This document shows positions 7,297 through 14,938 of a DNA stretch of 36,509 bases, piece after piece (position 1 is the first letter of the stretch; each line of letters opens with the position of its first letter). The DNA is taken from NCBI GenBank assembly GCA_015068935.1, contig SVJO01000012.1, forward strand, positions 1 through 36,509, read 5' to 3'. The position numbers and the translations under genes were made by a program. The stretch comes from Oscillospiraceae bacterium (lineage in GTDB: Bacteria; Bacillota; Clostridia; UBA1381; UBA9506). A model generated the notes under the pieces. That model saw nothing but the letters and a program-made list of their open reading frames with translations. It was not told the origin of the DNA and searched no databases.

Positions 7297-8589
7297 GTGA
7301 ATATTCATGTATGGAAAGAATTATCAGATAGACAGAAACAGATAATTTTAAAAAGAGCAGAACAAGATATTACAAAGCAGATGAATGTAGCAAAGGCTAT
7401 TTCTGATGAGGTGAGAACTGACGGCGACAGAGCTGTTTTAAAATATACTGAGAAGTTTGACGGAGTAAGGCTTACATCAGATTCAATGAAGGTAAGCGAA
7501 ATAGAGATTGAAGAAGGTTATAAGCGTCTTGATGATAAGACGAAAGAGGCTATAGAATATGCTGCAAAAAACATAAGAGATTTCCATCAGAAACAGATGC
7601 CAGAGGAAATGTGGTTTACAAATGTTGATAAGGGGCTTATGGTTGGTGAAAAGACAACTCCTATTGTTGACGTTTGTCTGTATGTTCCGCGCGGCAAAGG
7701 AAGCTTTCCCTCGGTGCTTTTAATGCTTGGTATTCCGGCTGTGGTAGCAGGCGTAAAAAAGATAGTCGTTGTTACCCCTCCGAATGAACAGGGAACATGT
7801 GACGATGCGCTCCTTGCTGCAGCAAAGATTATAGGTATAAAAGAAATTTATAAGGTTGGCGGAATTCAGGCAGTAAGCGCTGTAGCTTTTGGAACGGAAA
7901 CTATACCCAAGTGCCATAAGATAATAGGTCCTGGGAATTCATATGCGACTGCAGCCAAGAGAGTTCTTGCAAACTATATAGATACAGGACTTCCTGCAGG
8001 ACCGAGTGAATGTATTATTTTAGCTGATGAAAAAGCTGACCCTCATAAGGTAGCTTTAGATGTTATGATTGAAGCAGAGCATGGTCCTGACTCAGCATCT
8101 CTTTTAGTAACACATTCTAAAGAGCTTGCACAAAAGGTTGTTCCTATTGTTAAACAGCAGCTTGAAAAGTTATCGGATAAAAGAAGGAGCTTTATTGAGA
8201 CAAATTTCTCACTTTATGGTGGAATAATTTTGACAGATAGCCTAAAAGAGTCAATTGATTTTGTTAATGAGTATGCACCTGAACATATGGAAGTCATGAC
8301 AGAGAATCCTTTTGCAGTGCTTGAGGATATTAAAAATGCAGGAGAAATTCTTCTTGGCGACTACACCCCCGTAACACTTTGCAATTTTGTTTTGGGGCCA
8401 AATGCGATACTTCCTACGGGAGGGTTTGCAAAAACATATTCCTCGGTTTCAGTTATGGATTTTTTAAAGCGTTCTTCTGTTGGATATGCTACAAAAGAGG
8501 CATTTGAGCAAATTAAATCACATGCCTATAACTTTGCAACAGCCGAAGGGTTCGAAACTCATGCACTTGCTGTTAAGGAAAGGAGATAA
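7297..8589 (+). CDS. hisD: HisD-family dehydrogenase, divergent (histidinol dehydrogenase-like)
   Basis: CGGAGGT precedes the GTG start, and the length of 430 residues fits HisD, which oxidises histidinol to histidine with NAD and zinc. The family frame is clear: IGPGNSYATAAKRVL, EAEHGPDSAS, NEYAPEHMEV and GDYTP. Relative to E. coli HisD (numbering from memory), the catalytic E326/H327 pair is kept (E329, H330), as are zinc ligand H262, E414 (E417) and H419 (H422). Zinc ligand Q259 is E259, zinc ligand D360 is N363, substrate contact E356 is V359, and H367 is A370. The Q-to-E and D-to-N pair looks like a compensated swap, so metal binding may survive while substrate binding has changed. Six nt separate it from the HisB homologue. 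The substrate may not be histidinol. Confidence 0.85.
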   Translation: MNIHVWKELSDRQKQIILKRAEQDITKQMNVAKAISDEVRTDGDRAVLKYTEKFDGVRLTSDSMKVSEIEIEEGYKRLDDKTKEAIEYAAKNIRDFHQKQMPEEMWFTNVDKGLMVGEKTTPIVDVCLYVPRGKGSFPSVLLMLGIPAVVAGVKKIVVVTPPNEQGTCDDALLAAAKIIGIKEIYKVGGIQAVSAVAFGTETIPKCHKIIGPGNSYATAAKRVLANYIDTGLPAGPSECIILADEKADPHKVALDVMIEAEHGPDSASLLVTHSKELAQKVVPIVKQQLEKLSDKRRSFIETNFSLYGGIILTDSLKESIDFVNEYAPEHMEVMTENPFAVLEDIKNAGEILLGDYTPVTLCNFVLGPNAILPTGGFAKTYSSVSVMDFLKRSSVGYATKEAFEQIKSHAYNFATAEGFETHALAVKERR

Positions 8590-8594
8590 AAACT

Positions 8595-9215
8595 ATGGAT
8601 AATATAGTTTCGGTTACAAGAAAAACTACGGAGTCTCAAATGAGGGTATGTCTTGATTTTTCAGGGCTTAGACCTGATTACAGAAGCAAGATAAACACAC
8701 CGTTTCCATTCTTTTCACATATGCTTGAGCATATTGCATGGAGGAGCGGAGTAAATATAGAGGTTTCTATTGAGCTTGATAAGTTCTTTTTAAAACATGT
8801 AGTGTATGAGGATTTAGGGATAACATTTGGCAAAGCCATTCGTGAATATATCCTTAGAAACAAAAAAAACGGGGTTGTGGGCTTTGGTGATGCTATAGGT
8901 ATAATTGATGAGGCTAAGGCTGAGGTTGCAATAAGTTTTGAAGAACGTGCGCTTTTTGCATTTTCTTCTGCCTACCTGCCGCAGGAGACTGAGGACGTTT
9001 ACAGTGAGGACTTAAAGACTTTCCTTGACGGTGTTTGTCAGGGCGGCATGTGTACACTCCATATGGATATAATGAAGGGAGAGAACGGACACCATATCTG
9101 GGAGGCGGCTTTCAGAGCGCTGGGCTCGGCACTGGGAAGAGCATTTTATCTTGATGAAACAAGAAAAAACATGTCATCGGGTGTTGCCGGAGGTATAGAA
9201 TTTATTATTGAATAA
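8595..9215 (+). CDS. hisB: HisB-family (imidazoleglycerol-phosphate dehydratase-like) protein, divergent
   Basis: AGGAGA ends the hisD-like gene and precedes the ATG at 8595. The 206 residues follow the IGPD double-repeat fold: RKTTES, PFFSHMLEHIA, KHVVYEDLGI, IIDEAKAEV, TLHM and GENGHHIWEAAF. Canonical IGPD binds two Mn ions through histidines and glutamates. Here H42, H68, E72, H156, H166, H167 and E170 are kept, but the second His of the HHTVED motif is V69. The phosphate-binding set is largely missing: RFG is GFG, and the PSTKG loop is replaced by SSGVAGG. FFDHM is FFSHM. The residues that hold the phosphate of IGP are therefore absent, which argues against normal IGPD activity. It is co-transcribed with a divergent HisD and a HAD hydrolase. 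Confidence 0.8.
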   Translation: MDNIVSVTRKTTESQMRVCLDFSGLRPDYRSKINTPFPFFSHMLEHIAWRSGVNIEVSIELDKFFLKHVVYEDLGITFGKAIREYILRNKKNGVVGFGDAIGIIDEAKAEVAISFEERALFAFSSAYLPQETEDVYSEDLKTFLDGVCQGGMCTLHMDIMKGENGHHIWEAAFRALGSALGRAFYLDETRKNMSSGVAGGIEFIIE

Positions 9216-9227
9216 GGTGGTCTTGAT

Positions 9228-10289
9228 TTGGAAAACAATATTAAGTATAAATCGGCATCATTTCTTGATAAATATGATACTATTCTGTTTGATATGGACG
9301 GAGTAATCACAAGTGAAGAGGCATATTGGAAATCAGCAGCGCTTACTCTTTTTGAGTTTTTAAACAGCAAAAAATATTATGGCTCTAAAGATATTGATGC
9401 TGGCAGATGTATGCTTATGGCGGATGAGCTTACGGAGAAATACTTTTGCGATGGCAGGATTATAAAGTTTATAAAAAATAAGGGTATTAATAATAACTGG
9501 GATTTAGCCTATATTGTGCTTGCTGTATATTTTCATATTGACGAAGAAGATAATTTTGAAGCAGTTTTAGATTATCTTAAAGAGCTTGATATGGACGGGA
9601 AAGAGATGTGCGATCATGCAGGAAAATTACTTTCGGAGGAACTTTGCGTACCTCTTGAGCATGTAAAGCGGTTCGGCGATTTCTGGACAGAAATACAGCA
9701 TTGTTTTCAGGAGTGGTTTCTTGGAAACAGGCTTTTCCAAAAAGAATGGTTTGTGCCCAGCACCCAAGAGGGAAAAACAGGTCTCATGTATATGGAAAAA
9801 CCGATTGTTGATAAAGAAAAACTTTCGATAATGCTTGAAACTCTCTCTAAAACTCATACATTGGGCATAGGAACAGGAAGACCGATAACAGAAGCAATTT
9901 CAGCTTTAGAGGGCTTTAACATTAGAAAATATTTTGATGAGTCAAGGATTATCAGCCATAACTATATAGTAAATGCCGAGGAAAATCTTAAAGAAAAAGG
10001 CAAGCCGTTGGTTTTGGCAAAACCTCACCCGTTTATGTTTTTAAAAGGGACATTTGGGGCAGAAATTTCTGATTACGATATATTGGAAGGGAAGTATGAC
10101 AAAGACAGATGCTTGCGCACTTTGGTTGTGGGTGATGCTGTTTGTGACCTTGATGCCGCTTTTGCAGGCGGTTGCGATTTTGCAGCTGTTCTTACAGGAG
10201 TGCAAAAAAAAGATGCAAAAGATGTTTTCATCGCAAAAAAAGCCACCTATATATTAGATGATATACTTTCACTTGTAAAAGAAGTTTAA
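9228..10289 (+). CDS. HAD-superfamily hydrolase with an enlarged cap
   Basis: AAGGTGG (9214-9220) sits 7 nt before a TTG start. All four HAD motifs are present: FDMDGV (D22, D24) for the nucleophile and acid/base, GIGTGRP (T216), K265 in LAKPHP, and VVGDAVCDLD (D303, D307) for Mg2+. The family removes phosphate, or transfers it, through a phospho-aspartate. About 190 residues separate motif I from motif II, well above the usual 70-100 for a C1 cap, so substrate recognition is probably specialised. It is third in the operon, 12 bp after the HisB homologue. A phosphatase step in the same pathway is an inference; it does not look like known histidinol-phosphatases. Confidence 0.85.
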   Translation: MENNIKYKSASFLDKYDTILFDMDGVITSEEAYWKSAALTLFEFLNSKKYYGSKDIDAGRCMLMADELTEKYFCDGRIIKFIKNKGINNNWDLAYIVLAVYFHIDEEDNFEAVLDYLKELDMDGKEMCDHAGKLLSEELCVPLEHVKRFGDFWTEIQHCFQEWFLGNRLFQKEWFVPSTQEGKTGLMYMEKPIVDKEKLSIMLETLSKTHTLGIGTGRPITEAISALEGFNIRKYFDESRIISHNYIVNAEENLKEKGKPLVLAKPHPFMFLKGTFGAEISDYDILEGKYDKDRCLRTLVVGDAVCDLDAAFAGGCDFAAVLTGVQKKDAKDVFIAKKATYILDDILSLVKEV

Positions 10290-10339
10290 AAAGGGTGAAA
10301 ACCCGTAAATACAATAAATTCACAATGGAGGAAATAAAA

Positions 10340-10549
10340 ATGGCAGAAAGAGTTACTAAAGACACAATTATTATGGATGTTTTAAGAATGCATGAAGGAA
10401 CAGCAAAATTTTTTTTTGAAATCGGTATGCATTGCTTAGGATGTCCGTCAGCAAGCGGTGAATCAATCGAAGAGGCTTGTGCGGTTCATGGTGAGGATGC
10501 TGATGTTTTGGTTGAGAAAATCAATGCTTTCTTAGCTGAAAACGAATAA
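10340..10549 (+). CDS. DUF1858 (hybrid-cluster-protein-associated disulfide) protein
   Basis: I placed the start at the ATG at 10340 because GGAGG (10327-10331) sits 8 nt upstream; a longer frame from 10295 begins without a ribosome binding site. The 69-residue product holds KDTIIMDVLRMHEGTAKFF and the MHCLGCPSA motif, whose two cysteines form the CxxC typical of DUF1858. Relatives are small domains thought to act in redox or metal handling near hybrid cluster proteins or as modules of larger enzymes. It is last in the operon before a terminator. Its link to the HisD/HisB homologues is by position only. Confidence 0.85.
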   Translation: MAERVTKDTIIMDVLRMHEGTAKFFFEIGMHCLGCPSASGESIEEACAVHGEDADVLVEKINAFLAENE

Positions 10550-10563
10550 TCAAAAAAGGACTG

Positions 10564-10602
10564 AAAGGCTGTGGCAAAAAGTTATTTTGCTGCAGCCTTT
10601 TT
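10564..10602 (+). terminator. Terminator of the hisD-like operon
   Basis: AAAGGCTG pairs with CAGCCTTT, with an inner GGCAAAA/TTTTGC stem, followed by TTTTT. Confidence 0.85.
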
Positions 10603-10677
10603 ATATGGATAAAGGCGCAAGTATACTGCTAAATGAAAATGGAAATGTTATAAGTAAAAAGCGGAGGATGGTATATT

Positions 10678-11664
10678 ATGTGCACAGCAATTTCAATGTG
10701 TATGAAAGAAAATTATTTTGGGAGAAATCTTGATTTTGAGTTCAATTTTGGGGAAAAGGTTACGATAACTCCCAGAAATTATTATTTTAAGTTCAGAAAT
10801 GGAAAAATTATAAAAAATCATTATGCCATGATAGGTATGGCAGTTACACAAAATAATTATCCCTTATATTTTGATGCTACAAACGAAAAGGGGGTTAGCA
10901 TAGCGGGGCTGAATTTTCCGGACAACGCAATGTATGGAGAAAATATAGAAGAAAAGGATAACGTCGCCTCTTTTGAGGTGATACCATGGATATTGACACA
11001 ATGCGGCAGTTTAAAAGAGGCTGGGGAGCTTGCTAAAACAATGAATATAACAAACGATGCATTTTCTGATGAAATGCCGCCATCGCCTTTGCACTTTATT
11101 ATAGCTGACAAAAGCGGCGCTATAACAGTTGAGCAAACACAAGATGGACTAAAAGTATATGAAAACCCTGTGGGAGTCCTCACAAACAATCCGACGTTTG
11201 ATATGCAGATGTGGAATTTATCAAATTATATGCTATGTTCTGCAAAGGAACCTTTAGATATATTTTCTTCCAAAACAGATTTAAAGGCATACAGCAGAGG
11301 CATGGGTGGTATTGGTTTACCTGGGGATTTATCTTCTGCATCAAGGTTTGTTAAAGCATGTTTTTTAAAACTTAACTCCGTTTGCTTAGGCTTAGAACAA
11401 GAAAAAATCAATCATTTTTTTCATATTCTGTATTCTGTATTTCACTTAAGAGGCAGTGTGCAGGTTGGAACTTCATGGGAAATAACCAATTATTCCTCGT
11501 GCTGTAATACAGACAGGGGGATATACTACTACACAACATATAAAAACAGCAATATAAATGCAGTTGATATGTATGAAGAGAATCTTGACTCAGATGAACT
11601 TGTAAGCTATGGTTTAATAGAAAATCAAAATATTGATACAGTTAATAAAAAGAAAAGTTATTAA
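10678..11664 (+). CDS. Choloylglycine hydrolase family (bile salt hydrolase / penicillin V acylase)
   Basis: GCGGAGG precedes the ATG. The product, 328 residues, starts M-C, so removal of Met exposes the N-terminal Cys nucleophile of this Ntn-hydrolase family. Other active-site positions are present: R16 and D19 in GRNLDFEF, N79 in AGLNFP, N170/N171 in TNNPTF, and R223 in SSASRFVKA. The GLPGDLSSASRF string is the strand-loop shared with bile salt hydrolases that cut glycine or taurine off conjugated bile acids. There is no signal peptide, so it is cytoplasmic. Bile salt hydrolase is the favoured reading over penicillin V acylase, though the two are not reliably separable by motif. It appears monocistronic. 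Confidence 0.85.
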   Translation: MCTAISMCMKENYFGRNLDFEFNFGEKVTITPRNYYFKFRNGKIIKNHYAMIGMAVTQNNYPLYFDATNEKGVSIAGLNFPDNAMYGENIEEKDNVASFEVIPWILTQCGSLKEAGELAKTMNITNDAFSDEMPPSPLHFIIADKSGAITVEQTQDGLKVYENPVGVLTNNPTFDMQMWNLSNYMLCSAKEPLDIFSSKTDLKAYSRGMGGIGLPGDLSSASRFVKACFLKLNSVCLGLEQEKINHFFHILYSVFHLRGSVQVGTSWEITNYSSCCNTDRGIYYYTTYKNSNINAVDMYEENLDSDELVSYGLIENQNIDTVNKKKSY

Positions 11665-11694
11665 ATCGGCCCATAATTTATTTTTATAATTATG

Positions 11695-11723
11695 TTGACA
11701 AACTGGGGAAAATATGCTATAAT
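11695..11723 (+). promoter_or_regulatory. Strong sigma-A promoter of the pot leader RNA
   Basis: TTGACA (11695-11700), a 17-bp spacer, then TATAAT (11718-11723); both hexamers match the consensus exactly. Transcription should begin near 11730. Confidence 0.9.
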
Positions 11724-11729
11724 TTGCTC

Positions 11730-12070
11730 GTCTCAATCGGAAAGAGTTTTCCGAAGCAAGATATATGACCGCTGATAAAATATATATCAGCCAAGGCCAT
11801 ACGGACAGCCGGGTCAAATGCCGAAAACTGCACAAGCAGTTGGCAACTTCTGTTGCCTTATTGATTGAGTTAAAAGCTCAAGTTTTATAAGTTGGTTACT
11901 ATAAACCGATGCCGGGTGGCATAAACTTGTGAAATGGTCAATAAGAGTGGTAAAAGTAATCTTTGCTATATAAACTCTAAACCCATTGAGATGCGTAATT
12001 TATAACCTTTATGGGGTAATTTCGTTTTTAACAAGTGATATGCAGCTTAGCGCGGTATATCGCTTTTTTT
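11730..12070 (+). ncRNA. Unidentified 340-nt structured leader or ncRNA ahead of potABCD
   Basis: The region starts at a consensus promoter and ends at a terminator. The visible pairings are CTCAATC (11732-11738) with GATTGAG (11863-11869), enclosing hairpins CGGAAA/TTTCCG, GCTGATA/TATCAGC, AACTGC/GCAGTT and GGCAAC/GTTGCC. The 3' half has GGTT/AACC, ATGCC-GGGT-GGCAT and AGAGT/ACTCT stems. GCCGGGT occurs twice (from 11808 and 11910). It lacks the signature sequences of RNase P, SRP and T-box RNAs, and of cobalamin, lysine, SAM, TPP, FMN and guanidine riboswitches. It could be a terminator-controlled riboswitch for the polyamine operon or a free-standing RNA. The coordinates are approximate. 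Confidence 0.6.
12033..12070 (+). terminator. Leader terminator before potA
   Basis: AAGTGATATGC pairs with GCGGTATATCGCTT (one mismatch region), followed by seven Ts ending at 12070. potA starts 35 bp later, so the operon is reached only by read-through or antitermination unless a second promoter exists. Confidence 0.8.
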
Positions 12071-12105
12071 ATGCTTTTGTTTCTATCAAGGGGAGGGGTA
12101 AGAAA

Positions 12106-13218
12106 ATGAAGAAAATTATTGAACTTAAAAATATATCTAAAGCCTTTGACGGAGAAGGTGTTTTAAAAAACATCAGTCTTGATATTCATGACAACGAATT
12201 TATCACTTTGCTTGGTCCGTCAGGCTGCGGAAAGACAACTCTCCTCAGAATGATTGGCGGATTTGAACAACCTGACGAAGGTGATATAATGTTTTTAGGG
12301 GAGCGAATCAATGATATGCCCCCGCACAAACGAAATGTAAATACAGTGTTCCAGAAATATGCTCTGTTTCCTCACCTTAACGTGTTTGAAAATGTGGCAT
12401 TTCCTTTGCGTGAAAGAAAAGTGCCGAAGGCGGAAATAAAAGAAAAAGTTGAAAGTATGCTTAATCTTGTTATGCTCGGAAGCTTTGCCAAGCGCAGTGT
12501 GACAAGTCTTTCAGGAGGTCAGCAACAGCGCGTTGCAATAGCCCGTGCGCTTATAAACCATCCTCAGGTTCTGCTTTTGGATGAGCCTCTGGGAGCGCTT
12601 GATTTAAAGCTGAGAAAGGATATGCAGCAGGAACTTAAAAAAATTCAGCAGAGCACTGGAATTACATTTATTTTTGTAACCCATGACCAGGAAGAAGCCT
12701 TGAGCATGTCTGACACAATTGTTGTACTTAATGAAGGACAAATTCAGCAGATAGGAGGGCCGCTAGATATTTATAATGAACCGAAAAATGCTTTCGTAGC
12801 GGACTTTATAGGGGAAAGTAACATAATAGACGGAACTATGCTTGAAAATTACAGGGTGAGCTTTTCAGGGCATACCTTCGGTTGTCTTGATAAGGGGTTT
12901 GCTGACGGAGAGTCAGTTGATGTTGTTGTGCGCCCTGAAGATGTTGATATTGTGCCGTGTGAAGACGGTGAACTTTCCGGAGTTGTCACTCAGGTTACAT
13001 TCATGGGTGTTCATAATGAAATTATTGTGGATATCGGCGGTTTTAAATGGATGATTCAGACAACTGATTCCGTTAACGTAGGTCAGCGCATAGGAATATC
13101 CTTAGAGCCTGATGCTATCCACATTATGAAAAAATCAAAATATTCAGGTATGTTTGGAGATTATTCCTCCTATTCAAACGAGCTCGATGAGCTTGCTGAT
13201 CCGGGAGGTGACGAATAG
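12106..13218 (+). CDS. potA: Spermidine/putrescine ABC transporter, ATP-binding protein
   Basis: GGAGGGG (12092-12097) sets the ATG at 12106; the open frame extends upstream into the leader but has no ribosome binding site there. The 370-residue product has Walker [10 protein letters not shown] (37-45), a Q-loop in [11 protein letters not shown], the signature LSGGQQQR (135 on), Walker [12 protein letters not shown] and the H-loop THDQEEA. A C-terminal TOBE-type domain follows (residues about 290-350, VVVRPEDVD). PotA hydrolyses ATP to drive polyamine import on the cytoplasmic face. It is first of four tightly packed genes and its expression is probably set by the leader RNA. Confidence 0.95.
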   Translation: MKKIIELKNISKAFDGEGVLKNISLDIHDNEFITLLGPSGCGKTTLLRMIGGFEQPDEGDIMFLGERINDMPPHKRNVNTVFQKYALFPHLNVFENVAFPLRERKVPKAEIKEKVESMLNLVMLGSFAKRSVTSLSGGQQQRVAIARALINHPQVLLLDEPLGALDLKLRKDMQQELKKIQQSTGITFIFVTHDQEEALSMSDTIVVLNEGQIQQIGGPLDIYNEPKNAFVADFIGESNIIDGTMLENYRVSFSGHTFGCLDKGFADGESVDVVVRPEDVDIVPCEDGELSGVVTQVTFMGVHNEIIVDIGGFKWMIQTTDSVNVGQRIGISLEPDAIHIMKKSKYSGMFGDYSSYSNELDELADPGGDE

Positions 13219-13220
13219 AA

Positions 13221-14099
13221 ATGCACAAGCGAATATTAAAAAAAGGGGGCGGCGGTCTTGCATTAGCGCCGTATTCGCTCTGGTCAGTGCTTTTTATTTT
13301 AGTTCCACTTATATTTGTTGCCTACTATGCCTTTACTGACAGTAATTTTCGTTTTACTACTGAAAATATAGTAAGATTTTTTACTGCAACAAGCAGCATA
13401 AAAGAAGATGACGGAAGCTTGCGCGAGGTGCATACTTATCTAGTGATTTTTATGCGCTCTTTAAAACTTGCAGTAATTTCTACGTTTATATGTCTTATTT
13501 TCGGCTATCCTATGGCATATATAATGGCAAGAGCAAAAGCGCGTACACAGAAGACATTGGTAACTTTAATAATGATTCCTATGTGGATGAATTTTTTAAT
13601 ACGCACTTATGCATGGATGACAATTTTGCAGGATACAGGTATTTTAAACGGAATGCTCAGTAATTTCGGTCTTGGCCCCGTTCACATTATAGGTACAGAA
13701 ACAGCAGTAATTATAGGTATGGTTTACGATTATTTCCCATATATGATTCTGCCGATTTATTCTATAATGGCAAAAATGGATTTAAAACTTTTAGAGGCGG
13801 CGCGCGACCTTGGCTGTAACAGCTTTGGGGTTTTAAGACGTGTGGTTTTCCCGCTCAGTCTGCCAGGAGTGATTTCGGGAATAACTATGGTATTAATTCC
13901 GTCAATCAGTACATTTTATATATCACAAAAACTCGGTAACGGAAAATTCTTCCTGATAGGTGATGCTATTGAGGGGCAATATATTGCAAATAATCTTCAT
14001 TTTGCCGCTGCTATAGCATTTATTCTGATGACGATTTTACTTGTGTGTATGGGACTGTTTAAATACATAACGGCAAAATATGTTTGCGGGGGTGAGTAA
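13221..14099 (+). CDS. potB: Spermidine/putrescine ABC transporter permease PotB
   Basis: It starts 2 nt after the potA stop, with GGAGGTG inside the potA 3' end. The 292 residues carry six membrane segments and the permease EAA-type loop EAARDLGCNSFGVLRRVVFP, which contacts the ATPase. The cytoplasmic N-terminus is short and basic (MHKRILKKGGGG). Together with PotC it forms the membrane channel of the importer. The length is usual for the family. Confidence 0.92.
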   Translation: MHKRILKKGGGGLALAPYSLWSVLFILVPLIFVAYYAFTDSNFRFTTENIVRFFTATSSIKEDDGSLREVHTYLVIFMRSLKLAVISTFICLIFGYPMAYIMARAKARTQKTLVTLIMIPMWMNFLIRTYAWMTILQDTGILNGMLSNFGLGPVHIIGTETAVIIGMVYDYFPYMILPIYSIMAKMDLKLLEAARDLGCNSFGVLRRVVFPLSLPGVISGITMVLIPSISTFYISQKLGNGKFFLIGDAIEGQYIANNLHFAAAIAFILMTILLVCMGLFKYITAKYVCGGE

Positions 14100-14100
14100 T

Positions 14101-14919
14101 ATGAAGGTATCATCAAAAATATATACTGCACTTATCTTTATATTTTTATTTGCTCCTATTTTGATATTGCTCGTATTTTCTTTTAATGAATCAAAGAGTC
14201 TGTCTGTCTTTTCATCATTTTCTCTTAAATGGTACGAAGAGCTTTTAAATGACAGAAGCACACTTGAAGCGGTAAAAAACACGTTGATTTTAGCACTCTC
14301 GGCAACGATAATTTCAACTGTTATGGGAACGGCAGCAGCTTTTGGAATATACAGAATACGAAAAGAATGGCAGAAAATGCTTTTAAACACAGTAACAAAT
14401 ATCCCTATGATTAATCCTGATATTATTACGGGTATATCAATGATGCTTGTGTTTGTATTTGTGGGAAGAATGTTCAGAGAGTCAACCAGTCTTAATTTCT
14501 GGACAATTCTTATAGCCCACATAACATTTTGCCTTCCTTATGTGATATTTCAGGTTTTGCCTAAATTACAGCAGATGGACGGCTCGCTTATAGAAGCAGC
14601 ACAGGATTTGGGATGCCCGCCCTTTAAAACATTTTTTAAGGTGACTCTTCCTGAAATTCTTCCGGGAATCATAACGGGAGCAATAATGGCATTTACCTTG
14701 TCGCTTGATGATTTTGTTATAAGCTACTTTACATCGGGAAATGATTTTCAGACACTTCCCATTCGTATTTACGGCATGACAAAAAAGACGGTTACGCCGA
14801 AAATGTATGCTCTCGCGACAATAATTTTCTTTGTTACACTTTCGCTCTTGCTTCTTAATAATATTATTGATAATGAAGACAGGGACAGAGTTAAACAAAA
14901 AAACGAAAAACAGGCATAA
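14101..14919 (+). CDS. potC: Spermidine/putrescine ABC transporter permease PotC
   Basis: The ATG at 14101, 1 nt after the potB stop, has GGGGGTG just upstream, so I reject a 21-nt longer start inside potB. The 272-residue product begins MKVSSKIYTALIFIFLFAPI, has six membrane segments, and carries the EAA loop EAAQDLGCPPFKTFFKVTLP. The string SLDDFVISYFTSG is typical of PotC. It pairs with PotB in the membrane. Confidence 0.92.
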   Translation: MKVSSKIYTALIFIFLFAPILILLVFSFNESKSLSVFSSFSLKWYEELLNDRSTLEAVKNTLILALSATIISTVMGTAAAFGIYRIRKEWQKMLLNTVTNIPMINPDIITGISMMLVFVFVGRMFRESTSLNFWTILIAHITFCLPYVIFQVLPKLQQMDGSLIEAAQDLGCPPFKTFFKVTLPEILPGIITGAIMAFTLSLDDFVISYFTSGNDFQTLPIRIYGMTKKTVTPKMYALATIIFFVTLSLLLLNNIIDNEDRDRVKQKNEKQA

Positions 14920-14938
14920 TATATAGGAGGAAATTAAA

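Noticed and set aside
11614-11835. 73-codon minus-strand frame near the pot promoter
   Set aside because: It overlaps the promoter, the leader RNA and the 3' end of the bile salt hydrolase gene, and has no ribosome binding site or recognisable motif.
11900-11925. Possible T-box antiterminator (GGGTGGCA)
   Set aside because: The rest of the T-box consensus (ACCGCG) and the stem I features are missing, and the downstream genes are polyamine transporters.
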